Made by a program: the position numbers and the translations under genes
Shown: positions 29,146 through 38,472 of the stretch, piece by piece
Layout: every line of letters starts with the position of its first letter
How positions within the stretch are numbered: position 1 is the first letter of the stretch
The notes under the pieces: model-generated
The model's input: the letters and a program-made list of their open reading frames with translations, nothing else
Database searches by the model: none
Told to the model about the DNA's origin: nothing
Origin: Acidobacteriota bacterium
GTDB lineage: Bacteria > Acidobacteriota > Blastocatellia > Pyrinomonadales > Pyrinomonadaceae
Assembly (NCBI GenBank): GCA_025463135.1
Contig: JAOAPY010000023.1
Span: 62,001-126,000, forward strand
DNA: 64,000 bases
Direction: 5' to 3'

Positions 29146-29199
29146 GGGAACCTCCGTTGGAGTGCGAAGGGAACGATTATACGAAAAGTTTGATGAGTG

Positions 29200-29238
29200 A
29201 AAAACAAAGCGGGCCGAAGCTCGAAGCCCCGGCCCGCT
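29200..29238 (-). terminator. Intrinsic terminator of the TonB-dependent receptor gene
   Basis: Read on the minus strand, an AGCGGGCC/GGCCCGCT stem (29231-29238 with 29208-29215) is followed by a T-rich run (TTTGTTTTTC). It lies 24 bp after the receptor stop, as expected for a rho-independent terminator. Confidence 0.8.
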
Positions 29239-29261
29239 GATTATCTTGACACGGGCTCAAG

Positions 29262-32200
29262 TTAGAAAGAGTACCGGACTCCAAGCTGCATCACACGCGG
29301 CTGACCCTGGATGCCGGTAAAGTTTGACCAGTTGCTGGGAATGTCGCCAATGCCGCTAACGGACGTCGCCGGATCGAGAGTGATTCCGTAGCCCGTGCGG
29401 CTGCCGTCCACGGCGCCCATGCGCTGCGTGTTGGTAACGTTAAAGGCCTCGAAGCGAACCTGCAATTTGTGTTTTTCGCTCCAGGGCATGTTAAAGGTCT
29501 TGCCTAAGCCGAGATCCAAATTGATGTAGCCAGGCAATCTGAAATTGTTTCGATCACCGGTTTCACCTGGTAGCGGGTTGCGGAAGGATTTATAGGCGGC
29601 GAGGGTATTGCAACCAAAGAGTTTTCCGCCTTGTGTCGGACAGGTTTTCACATTGGCGATACGCACGGCGTTACTTTGAGCGTTCCAGTTTGTGGCCCAA
29701 CGCGCGTCATCATATGGCGAGCTGATCGGCAAGCCGGTGTTCCAGCGATAGATACCGCTCAATTGCCAGCCGCCGAGTATCGCGTCGGTGACTGAGCCGG
29801 CGGACCTGAAGAGCTTTCGCCCACGACCGATGGGAATCTCCCACACGGCGTTCGCGTTAATGATCTGGCGAATGTCAAAGTCAGATTCGGCGAACTGGTC
29901 GTGCTGGCGCAGTGGATTCAGGATGAACGCTTCGCCGTAACCGGTACTGGTCTGCAAACCTGAAGCGTCGTCGTGCGAATGCGACAAAGTGTAGTTCAAG
30001 TCCATCGTCAGGCTGCGACCCAACCGCTCGCGTATCGTTAGGGTGCCCGCATGGTAGTTGGATTTGGCAATGCTGCTGAATGCCGACAGTGCCCCATACT
30101 GCGGATGGAAGAAGATGTTCCGTTCCAAACCGGCTTCGATGACATCCTGCGTGTCGGTCCAATCGTTGCCGTAGAAATTGAGCGCAACATCATAGACGGC
30201 CTGCGTCTGGTTAAAGGTCTCGGGAATGCAATAGGAAGTTGGATCGGCACAATGCAGATTGCCGAAGTAATTATCGTTCATCAGCGTCGCTATGTTCGCC
30301 GGTAGAAAATTAGCGAAGAACGGGCTCTGTTGAATGGCGCTGGAAGGTACACCCTGTGCGCGCAAGCGTTCCAGTTGGCCGGCGGCTGTGTACCAATCGA
30401 TGCCCGACTTCGGGTCATTCAGGTTATTCAACGCCATCACATCCCGTGAAGCGATCAGGTTTCGCGCCAGCCGACCGACGTAAGATGTCTGAACCACCAG
30501 GCCATGTCCCAACTCACGTTCATAGGTCAGGTTCCATGAGTAGTTGACCGGAGCGACCAGCTTCGAATCCAACGTCGATTCAATGCGACGCTGCTGGAAA
30601 AGAGGGTCTGGATCAAAGGGCTGTGTCCTGGGGAATGAAATATTTCCTGGAACCGTGATCCTCGGCAACGGTCGGACCGCCTGGCCAAAACCGGTAAACA
30701 ACGGCGCCGGACGAGACGAGACGTTGAAAGTATTGGCGGCGATTGTGGTCCCCGAAGAAAAGCCCAGGGTGTTATTGAGATCAAAGCTGACGGCCAACTG
30801 TTGACCATAATAGTCGTTCGTCATCGCAAAGCCGCCACGGACCACAGATTGGTTCTTAGTGCCGAAAAGGCGACCGAGAAAGCCGGACTTGAAGGCCGGC
30901 GACCAGGCGAACGCGGCTCGCGGTTGAAAATTGTTCTTGTCCCAGTTGTACAGCGAAGGACCATGATTCGCCGGGCCTGACAATATCAATTGCAGTGGGG
31001 TCTGATAATTTTGCCCCTTGATGGCGGCCTGTTTTCTCAACTCCAAGACATCAGAAAGCGGAATATCGGTAACGACTTCAAAGCCATTTTTCTCGTAGAC
31101 CGGATGACTGATGCTGTAGCGCAAGCCGTAAGTCACCGTCAACTGCGGGGTCAGCTTCCAGGAATCCTGCATATAAGCATCGTACTCCTGGGTCCTGAAG
31201 TCTCGGGCGCTCGGCGTACCAGGCGCCTGCAAAGTGCCGTCATGTCCGAAGGTAAAGTTTGCGGAGTATTGTGAGAATCTTCCAATCAACGCAGTCACCG
31301 CATTCTGGACTCCAGATCTTGATCCTGAAATGGGGGAAAAGTTATTGATGGGAGTAGAGACTGCGTTACCGCCGCCCGAATAGAACGACGGGTTGGTGAC
31401 GGCGCTGTCGTAAGCATTTGCAAAGGAAGTTCGGCGGTTGCTGATGAGCCGGATGTTAGTTCCGAACCCGAAGCTGTGGCTACCTTTGATCCATGACAGG
31501 TCATCCGTGATGTTCTGGACCGGCGTTACGCGCGTCAGTGTGCGACTGAAAGTCAGGGGCGAGAAAACAAAACGGAAACTAATCGAGTTCGCGTTGGAAT
31601 CGCCGCCGCTGGTAAAGGCTTCGCGGGTGAAGCCATACCGCACATTATTGATAAGGTTGTTGTGGATGGTCCAGGTATGACCCCCGGCAACACTCATCGG
31701 GTGGGACCAGATGTTTGGCGCCGCGGTGTCCGGGAATTGCCGTTCACGGGCAATTAAGTCATAGATCACATTGACACGCACGAACGCCTGTTGTTTGGAA
31801 TTGATATTGAAATCAAACTTGGCTGAGTGCGAATTGCGCTTTACCGGTACCGGCGCACTGAATCTGTATCCGGCGGTATTAAAGCCGTCCCCGATGGTAA
31901 AGTCGTTCGCGGGATACTTGGCGGCTGCTGCCGCAAGCGCCGAAACCGCCACCGGATTCATTCCCACCGAAAGTGGAGAAGTAGTAAAAATTGTATTCAG
32001 TTGAGCCAGATTCAAAGTTGTGACGCCGCCGGAGGAGTTCGGGTACTTCACTTCACCTCGTCCCAGACTGGCCAACGGAACGTTTTGCAAAACCGAGCTG
32101 GATTGCGTAATACGATCCCCTTCAAGACTGTAGAAGAAGAAGGCGCGGTCGCGGGCGATTGGACCGCCAAAGGCTCCGCCGAATGTGTGCCGAATCAGCG

Positions 32201-33146
32201 GTGGGCGTGGCACTTTCTTATCGCCCACTCGGGCTCCCCCTGTGATCACAGCCAGGTCGTTAGGACCATAACTGCCTGCTTTGTTGTTGAAGAAGTTATT
32301 CGCCGAAAAGGCCGAGGTTCGGTAAAACTCAAAAGCGGCGCCATGCCAATCGTTGGATCCGCTCTTAGTGATCAATGCCACCTGCGCGCCGGCTGAGCGG
32401 CCCTGGTTGGCGTTTGGATTTGAGGTCGTAACGCGGAACTCTTCGATAGCTTCTGAGTTCAGCCGAATCACCGTTTGACGATCCGGCTGGAGGGCGAGCG
32501 CATTTGAACCATTCGCCGGGTCCGCGTTCGGATTCATAATTTGGTTGGTTTGCGCTTCGTTAATGTCGACGCCATCAAGGGTGATGTTCGACTGGTCGGC
32601 GCGCGCGCCGGCTACGTAACCATCTCGCGTCGTAGCTGCCTGCAAGGTCAGCAGATTGGGAATACTGCGGGCCTCGAGCGGCAACTGAGTGATTTGCTTA
32701 TTTACAAAATTATTTCCCAACGTCGCGTCTTCTCTGTTTACCAGCATCTCCGCCGAACCGGCGGCGACGGTTACGACTTCGCTGACATTGCCGAGCTCGA
32801 GTTGGACATCGACCGCTGTCGGCGCCGCTACCGACGCGTGGACACCGGTTACCAGTGCCTTCTTGAATCCCTTGGACTCGACCTCGAGCCTGTAGTCGCC
32901 GACCGGAACCTGCTCAAAGGAAAAGTTCCCGCTATCAGAGGTGGTGGTAGTTCGCGAACTTGTCGTCCCGACGTTCGTAAGAGTCACGGTCGCGCCGGTT
33001 ACAACGTTGTCCTGAGGGTCTTTAACTGTACCCCGTACAGTTGAGGAGCCCTGCTGAGCGTTGATAAAAATGGAAGACGCCAGAAGAACTAAAAACGTGG
33101 TTAAGGCAAGCACAGTACGACTTGGGAGAAGGCTCTGACTATTCAT
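29262..33146 (-). CDS. Oar-like TonB-dependent receptor with carboxypeptidase-like N-terminal domain
   Basis: About 1294 residues from the ATG at 33146, which has GGAGG 6 bp upstream. Signal peptide to INAQ; then a carboxypeptidase regulatory-like beta-sandwich (VRGTVKDPQDNVVTGATVTLTN, 35-115); then a plug domain (QITQLPLEARSIPNLL ... RADQSNITLDGVDINEA); then a long beta-barrel ending LGVRYSF with the aromatic C-terminus needed for outer-membrane insertion. These SusC/Oar-type proteins import large or polymeric substrates with TonB energy. No SusD-like partner is nearby. A TonB-like protein lies at 38473-39753. Confidence 0.95.
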   Translation of the reverse strand: MNSQSLLPSRTVLALTTFLVLLASSIFINAQQGSSTVRGTVKDPQDNVVTGATVTLTNVGTTSSRTTTTSDSGNFSFEQVPVGDYRLEVESKGFKKALVTGVHASVAAPTAVDVQLELGNVSEVVTVAAGSAEMLVNREDATLGNNFVNKQITQLPLEARSIPNLLTLQAATTRDGYVAGARADQSNITLDGVDINEAQTNQIMNPNADPANGSNALALQPDRQTVIRLNSEAIEEFRVTTSNPNANQGRSAGAQVALITKSGSNDWHGAAFEFYRTSAFSANNFFNNKAGSYGPNDLAVITGGARVGDKKVPRPPLIRHTFGGAFGGPIARDRAFFFYSLEGDRITQSSSVLQNVPLASLGRGEVKYPNSSGGVTTLNLAQLNTIFTTSPLSVGMNPVAVSALAAAAAKYPANDFTIGDGFNTAGYRFSAPVPVKRNSHSAKFDFNINSKQQAFVRVNVIYDLIARERQFPDTAAPNIWSHPMSVAGGHTWTIHNNLINNVRYGFTREAFTSGGDSNANSISFRFVFSPLTFSRTLTRVTPVQNITDDLSWIKGSHSFGFGTNIRLISNRRTSFANAYDSAVTNPSFYSGGGNAVSTPINNFSPISGSRSGVQNAVTALIGRFSQYSANFTFGHDGTLQAPGTPSARDFRTQEYDAYMQDSWKLTPQLTVTYGLRYSISHPVYEKNGFEVVTDIPLSDVLELRKQAAIKGQNYQTPLQLILSGPANHGPSLYNWDKNNFQPRAAFAWSPAFKSGFLGRLFGTKNQSVVRGGFAMTNDYYGQQLAVSFDLNNTLGFSSGTTIAANTFNVSSRPAPLFTGFGQAVRPLPRITVPGNISFPRTQPFDPDPLFQQRRIESTLDSKLVAPVNYSWNLTYERELGHGLVVQTSYVGRLARNLIASRDVMALNNLNDPKSGIDWYTAAGQLERLRAQGVPSSAIQQSPFFANFLPANIATLMNDNYFGNLHCADPTSYCIPETFNQTQAVYDVALNFYGNDWTDTQDVIEAGLERNIFFHPQYGALSAFSSIAKSNYHAGTLTIRERLGRSLTMDLNYTLSHSHDDASGLQTSTGYGEAFILNPLRQHDQFAESDFDIRQIINANAVWEIPIGRGRKLFRSAGSVTDAILGGWQLSGIYRWNTGLPISSPYDDARWATNWNAQSNAVRIANVKTCPTQGGKLFGCNTLAAYKSFRNPLPGETGDRNNFRLPGYINLDLGLGKTFNMPWSEKHKLQVRFEAFNVTNTQRMGAVDGSRTGYGITLDPATSVSGIGDIPSNWSNFTGIQGQPRVMQLGVRYSF

Positions 33147-33586
33147 GGATCCCTCCAATCGGAAATAGGTAAGTTGTGGTTCTCATCGAAGACTTGCGAA
33201 GCTTCGGTCCGGGTCAAATGCTGCGAGGTTCAACTATCAGTTCATAAGATGTGCGACCTGGCGTGGCCTGGCTTGTCGAAAACCAAAGTATCGCTTCGGG
33301 TTTTCGGGCCGTTCAAGCCCCTACAAGATGCGAAAGTCAGTACGGTGGCGGACAATGGTTCGGGTCAGCACATCCGGAATAAGTTTTGTTGGCTCGGCTT
33401 GGTTCATGCAGTTCGTGTTCCAACAAACCGGAAAGCGTCAGAACTTATAAATTGTCCGATTTTCGCTTCGCAGTATTCCGGTTGATCGCGGGCGGTCGGG
33501 ATTATATCCAAAAGTTCGAGAAACGTCTTCAAAATTTTGGATCAGATCGCGGCGAAGATCAGCCAGGCCGCCAATGTCCGCGGGAA
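33147..33586. other. Gene-free gap upstream of the receptor
   Basis: About 440 bp between the receptor start and the stop of the serine hydrolase. I see no credible gene, no strong hairpin and no member of the repeat families. It probably holds the receptor promoter and a long leader. Confidence 0.5.
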
Positions 33587-34492
33587 TTAGTGAGCCAGAG
33601 CATCCACCAGAATTGCCGAGAGGTCCGACATCAGGAGGTATGCCGGATTATCTACCGACCAGTTGATCTCAGGCATGTCGTCGCAGCTGATGGCCATCGC
33701 CACCCGGCCCTTTTTGGCATAGATGATTCCCACCGCACTGCGCAGATGATCAAGCGCTCCATACTTGCTGGCCATCGGGAGTTCCCAAAGTCGGCGGCCA
33801 ATAGCATAACGATTCTGCTCGCGCTTCATTAGTTCGATCATATCCTTTGAAGCATCGGCATTGACGATCTCGCCGCGCTCCAACTTTTCCATCAGCAGGA
33901 CCAGCTCGCGGGGTGTCGCCACGCCCAGCCCGAACCGTTTGTTATCCGGATCCTTACCTTCCCGGCTATCACCACCACTGCCGACACGGCGCAGAATCCT
34001 GATTTGCTTAAAGCCGAACGCAGCCATCCGCGTGTTCACGGCATCCGTTGAAAGAACGTCGAGCACCAAATTGGTCGCCGTGTTGTCACTAACGACCATC
34101 ATCAAATTGACGGCATCGCGAAACGTCAGACGAAGACCGTCGGAGAGCTCAGGCAGCACACCTGAACCGCCATAGCGTGCGGCTTTGGTTAACACCAGCT
34201 CATCGGTCCACTTTGCTTTGCCTTCGGCAACACGCGCGAAGGCCTCCACCATCACTGCTATCTTGATCGTGCTGGCGGTGCGCACTCGATCGTCGGCTCC
34301 CAGCGCATAAGTTTCTCCTGTATCCAGGTTCTTAGCGAAGAGACTAACGTTGCCTTTGAACGAAGCAAGCTTGCTCTTGATGTCGCTGTCGAGTGAATTT
34401 CGCTGCTGCGCCGCTGTGTGTGTGACGAGCAAGAGAAGAGTTGCGCACACGTTGGCGCAGAAACATACCCAGTGAAATTTTCTTTTTCGCAT
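33587..34492 (-). CDS. Class A beta-lactamase-like serine hydrolase
   Basis: 301 residues with a signal peptide (cut after THTAAQ). The nucleophile motif S74-T-I-K77 (TASTIKIAV) and S135-D-N motif (VVSDNTATN) match class A beta-lactamases. The third motif is K243-Y-G instead of K-T/S-G, and I do not see the ExxLN loop that carries the deacylating Glu166. From family knowledge it should bind or acylate beta-lactam-like or peptidoglycan ligands, but fast hydrolysis is doubtful. An annotation as a resistance gene would be premature. It is a single gene. Confidence 0.85.
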   Translation of the reverse strand: MRKRKFHWVCFCANVCATLLLLVTHTAAQQRNSLDSDIKSKLASFKGNVSLFAKNLDTGETYALGADDRVRTASTIKIAVMVEAFARVAEGKAKWTDELVLTKAARYGGSGVLPELSDGLRLTFRDAVNLMMVVSDNTATNLVLDVLSTDAVNTRMAAFGFKQIRILRRVGSGGDSREGKDPDNKRFGLGVATPRELVLLMEKLERGEIVNADASKDMIELMKREQNRYAIGRRLWELPMASKYGALDHLRSAVGIIYAKKGRVAMAISCDDMPEINWSVDNPAYLLMSDLSAILVDALAH

Positions 34493-34594
34493 GCGGACCT
34501 GCCTGGTAAGCGGATTGGTGAATCGCGCACATTCTATGTGTGTCCGCCAGGTGTGACAAGAATGTTTTCCAGTAGCAGGAGAGGGATCTCGCGA

Positions 34595-35143
34595 TTAATG
34601 CCGCTGACTGAAACCGGCCTTTCGTCGTGATTCCCCGGCACGACGAATGAGGACCTCTTCCGAAACGCGCATCTTGCCCATTGTCGGCAGCGGCTCCTCG
34701 ATCAAGAGCCCTGCGGGCGGCAGGGGAATCGCCGGGTGATGTACCGCGATCGTGCCCATAACTTCCCGGCGGGGAAATTGGTCCGTAATTGAAAGACTGG
34801 ACAGACCTTCGAAGACGGCCACCCCGGTAACAAAACTAAGCAGGGCGGACACGACAGCCCTGGTGAATCGTGAAATCTTTCGTTGAATCGCGCGCACGCC
34901 CTCGGGGCAATTTCGTGTCAGGATCGATCCATCGGCCCGTCGATAAAAGCGCACACAGAGTCTTCCTTCATTGCTCGCAATCAGATGTTCAGCGTCGGAC
35001 CGTGTCATGCTTGAGAGGTTATAAACATTCAAGTTGCACTGCCCGCAAAACCGCGCCCGCTCGTTGCCATGCATCTGTTCCCAATCAGCACTGCAGGGCG
35101 CGGCCACGTGCACATTTTGGAGTGGATTATTGAATTGCATCAT
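34595..35143 (-). CDS. Cys-rich domain plus single membrane helix protein
   Basis: About 182 residues from the ATG at 35143 (MQFNNPLQN), with AGAGG 8 bp upstream. Residues 10-80 hold a domain common in Acidobacteriota: PCSADWEQM ... RFCGQCNLNVYNLSSMT ... GRLCVRFYRRADG ... CPEG, whose Cys pairs may bind metal. A membrane helix follows (AVVSALLSFVTGVAVFEGL), then a Pro-rich tail outside. Function unknown. The domain is recognised by pattern only. Confidence 0.75.
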   Translation of the reverse strand: MMQFNNPLQNVHVAAPCSADWEQMHGNERARFCGQCNLNVYNLSSMTRSDAEHLIASNEGRLCVRFYRRADGSILTRNCPEGVRAIQRKISRFTRAVVSALLSFVTGVAVFEGLSSLSITDQFPRREVMGTIAVHHPAIPLPPAGLLIEEPLPTMGKMRVSEEVLIRRAGESRRKAGFSQRH

Positions 35144-35382
35144 CGCATTCACCTCTAAAAGACAAGGGCTTTTTCCTGCCCTGGCGAAGGTTCCGTTGCC
35201 GGCTTTCGCTCCTGACGAGCTAAGATCTCTGGATGGACGTTCCTGGCTATAAACATTCGCTCCCCTGGAGCGAAAACGAATTCACCTGTTCCACTTGTGA
35301 GTTGAATTCTCCAATGCCAAATGATCAATGGAAATTCTCCTGCACCAACATCCTTCCTCCTTCCCCTGCACCCCCTTTCGCC

Positions 35383-37950
35383 CTACCTCGACTGCGGCGC
35401 GATGTACCGCACCGCTTTCAGATCGGCCAACGCGGCCAGTTTGTCGATTGGCAAACGTCCGATAACCAACTTCGCGCTCTTCGGATCCAGTACCACCTCA
35501 AACCCGAGCGCCCTTAGCTTAATTAGAGTTTCGTCTGACTTATCGGTCAGCCAAACCTGAAGCTCGGCGTTGCCGTTGCGGATGAACTTCGCTTCATCGG
35601 CGCCGAGAGTCATGTCCTTTTTCTGCAGCCGATCGATCACGGCGAGAATCCATGGATGTAACTTCGCTTGTAACGCCGCACGCTTCTGCTCTGCCTCGGA
35701 CAGGGGAGAGCTTTCATCCTTTTCTTCACTGATCTCGTAAGCGGGAGACGCTTTGGGCGGCGCGTTTCGCCGGACAGTGCCTGCACCAGATCCAGATCCA
35801 GATCCGTCGCCGCCTCCCACGCCGCCGCCGCCACCGCCACGGGCCTTTGACTTCCCGGAGACGGTGCCCGATCTGGTAGTCGAACTTACGATTCCCGGAC
35901 TCAGCTGCGCGATACTCGCATAGCGAGCGGACGCCTTGTAGTTGATTTGACGAGCCATCAGTCCGCCGCCCAGCGTTGCATTCTGGCTGTCAATAACCGC
36001 ATCGCGATTTACACCTTCAGGCACTTCGACGGGCACGTCGACGCGGCGCGGCACGCCTCCGTCAGTGACGATCATTTCTTCGACGGCTACGAATGATGTG
36101 AACTGTGTCATCAGTCGATATTCAAGACCCAGTTGAGCAATGGTCTCTTTCAGTTCAGGTTTCATATTTCCCTGCTGAGCCCCGCCGTAGTCCTGGCCCA
36201 TCAGATCGTCTACGCGCGTGCGCGCCCAAAGTGTCGCCAGCGACTGGTGGGTCGCTTCGGATTCGGGAAACTCGACCGTAATATCGCGCGTGAACGGACG
36301 TCCGGCCATCATTCCTCTTAAGTGCGCCACGCCACTCGCCGCGCCGGTAAACCTGCCGGTAAGGATCACCGGTTTGGCGCTGAACAAGTCAGGAATCTGT
36401 TTTGGGTAAACATCTGCAACCGGCATTCCGGCCCAGTCGAGCGAAATGTCAGTCAGTAGTGGACTCCGTACTCGCTCATGAAAACGTCGCGCGGCTGCTG
36501 AACCATCATCATTAAGCGCCACGTATTCGACTTCGCCACGGCCGTACGTCGCCATCTTATCGAGCAGAAAACGATTCACGCTGCTGCCAATTCCAAAGGC
36601 AAAGACGCGTGCGTTAGAGTGTTTTTGCACCTCGCTGATGATCTCCATATCGTTGCCCACATAACCGTCGGTCATAAAGCACACGATGCGCACATGGCCC
36701 TGCGCGTCAGAAGGATCCAGCGCGGCTTTGATCGCTTTCATCATTTCCGTGCCGCCGCCACCCTGACGCGTATCCAGAAACGCTTGGGCCTTTTTCAGAT
36801 TCTCTTTGGTGGCCGCCACCGGCTGCGGGAACAAAATGTTCGTATCGCCCGCGAAGGTGATCAAATTGAACGTGTCATACGGATAAAGGTTATCGAGCGC
36901 GAGCTTCATCGTCTCTTTGGCTTTTTCAATCGGAAAGCCGCTCATCGAGCCTGAGGTGTCGAGCACAAAGACGAGTTCCTTTGGCATCACATCTTCAGCA
37001 GTCACGCGCTCGGGCGGTTGCAGAATCAAAGTAAAGAAGCCGCCCTGGCTTGATCTGTGGGTCAACAAGGCATCCTCGATCTTTTTCCCCGTAACGTCAT
37101 AGCGCAGGATGAAATCCTTGTTGGGAATCTCAGCGCCGTTCTGCAAGCGAACACGCGCTCGGCGATCATCCGGACGTTCAATATCAATGGGGTGTGTTTT
37201 TGAATTCACTGCATCGATTGGCACGCCGGCGTCCAGCGTGACATCGAGCGATACGTCGTGACCGGCACGCATCCCGGCGGCCGCAGGTTGTGGAGTAATA
37301 CGCGATGCATCAGGCACGCGATCCGTATCCGCTGAGAGGCCGCCCGTCTTCACGCCGGTCGCTGAGCCCGGGATGTACCTTGGGCCAACTACCATTGGAA
37401 AAACGAATTCATACGCACCGTTGGCGTACTTTAAGGTCTCGACATAACTGAGCGTGATCTTGACTTGTTCACCGGGCAGGATGTTGGCTACCGATTGCGT
37501 AAAGATGTTCGGCCGTTCCTGATCCAGGAGGCTGGCCACCTGGCCATTGGTTTTTGCAGCTTCGTAGACTGCGCGCGCTTCTTCGCGACGCAGAATTTTG
37601 CCCCGCACGATTCGCTCGCCGACATTCATTGTCATGTCGTCAACCGCGACGTCCTGCGGTAGAGGAAAGGTATAGACCGCTTCGATTTTTTCCGAGAAGG
37701 GATTTTCAAACTCCTGTGTAACGATCACGCGCGAGATGAATCCGCTAATCTCGACCTTTACATCGGTGTGTTTCAGCGGACATACCCCTTTCGGCTTCCC
37801 GTTGGGGTCGAGCACTTGAAGGAACCCGGACGACTGTTGACCCTGTGCTCCAACGGTCACAGTTGAGCTTTTTAAGAATGAAAGGATGGTGATCGATACG
37901 GCAAGGATTGCCAGGATGGAAAGGGTTTCGAAGCGGAATTTGCGCGGCAT
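35383..37950 (-). CDS. VIT and von Willebrand factor A domain protein
   Basis: 855 residues with an N-terminal signal or membrane helix. The VIT domain (about 60-170) has VIVTQEFENPFSEKIEAVYTFPL and GKILRREEARAVYEAA. The VWA domain (about 325-490) has an intact metal site: DTSGSMSG (D-x-S-x-S), later T in MTDGYVGND. The C-terminus carries a Gly/Ser-rich linker and a helical domain. GGAGG precedes the ATG. This is the inter-alpha-trypsin-inhibitor-like family, thought to bind proteins at the cell surface. It stands alone. Confidence 0.94.
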   Translation of the reverse strand: MPRKFRFETLSILAILAVSITILSFLKSSTVTVGAQGQQSSGFLQVLDPNGKPKGVCPLKHTDVKVEISGFISRVIVTQEFENPFSEKIEAVYTFPLPQDVAVDDMTMNVGERIVRGKILRREEARAVYEAAKTNGQVASLLDQERPNIFTQSVANILPGEQVKITLSYVETLKYANGAYEFVFPMVVGPRYIPGSATGVKTGGLSADTDRVPDASRITPQPAAAGMRAGHDVSLDVTLDAGVPIDAVNSKTHPIDIERPDDRRARVRLQNGAEIPNKDFILRYDVTGKKIEDALLTHRSSQGGFFTLILQPPERVTAEDVMPKELVFVLDTSGSMSGFPIEKAKETMKLALDNLYPYDTFNLITFAGDTNILFPQPVAATKENLKKAQAFLDTRQGGGGTEMMKAIKAALDPSDAQGHVRIVCFMTDGYVGNDMEIISEVQKHSNARVFAFGIGSSVNRFLLDKMATYGRGEVEYVALNDDGSAAARRFHERVRSPLLTDISLDWAGMPVADVYPKQIPDLFSAKPVILTGRFTGAASGVAHLRGMMAGRPFTRDITVEFPESEATHQSLATLWARTRVDDLMGQDYGGAQQGNMKPELKETIAQLGLEYRLMTQFTSFVAVEEMIVTDGGVPRRVDVPVEVPEGVNRDAVIDSQNATLGGGLMARQINYKASARYASIAQLSPGIVSSTTRSGTVSGKSKARGGGGGGVGGGDGSGSGSGAGTVRRNAPPKASPAYEISEEKDESSPLSEAEQKRAALQAKLHPWILAVIDRLQKKDMTLGADEAKFIRNGNAELQVWLTDKSDETLIKLRALGFEVVLDPKSAKLVIGRLPIDKLAALADLKAVRYIAPQSR

Positions 37951-38189
37951 TAGTTCCTCCTAAACACATTTTGACCGAGCGCGCGCTGGTCCGGGGACAG
38001 CGTGCGAAGATTGATTTGTTTCCGATGGTTAGAGACCAAAACCCCAGTCTCTGTTCCCAATACTCTGGGGATAGAACGAGGAAAGACCGAGAGCTTGCAA
38101 GGTGACAATGCATTGATGCAGACGATTGCGTTCGCGATGGCTACAAATTGATCTTTGATCCTTGGTCTTTGGTCTTTAATTACTCCGTC

Positions 38190-38394
38190 CGTTTAGAAAG
38201 CGCACTTGTGCGCCCGAGTAGTGGTGCAGTTTGATCTCCGATAAGCTTTATTAGCTTGTCGTAACGCCGCGACAAACTAAAGTTTGTCGGACATTTGCTG
38301 CGAAACTGCACCAGCACCTGCGCCCGTCATGGGTTGACAAGCACGTCAAAAAGTCTTGATGTCGCAGCGCGCGGACAAGTCCACTTTCTAAACG
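38190..38394. repeat. Nested REPIN-like elements: family C inside family E
   Basis: Three concentric inverted pairs are present. Outer: 38190-38213 and 38369-38394 (family E, with the CGTTTAGAAAG head). Middle: TGGTGCAGTTT at 38222-38232 and AAACTGCACCA at 38303-38313. Inner: 38237-38261 and 38270-38291 (family C). The layout suggests a family C element inserted between the two halves of another. The rest of the 37951-38472 gap has TCTTTGG-type runs (about 38150-38178) and no gene. Confidence 0.88.
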
Positions 38395-38472
38395 AACCGC
38401 ATGCGAGTAAGCCAGGGACGAATGTCATGAGATCAAAAGTCAAAGACCAAAGTCCCAAGACCCGGACCTTTC

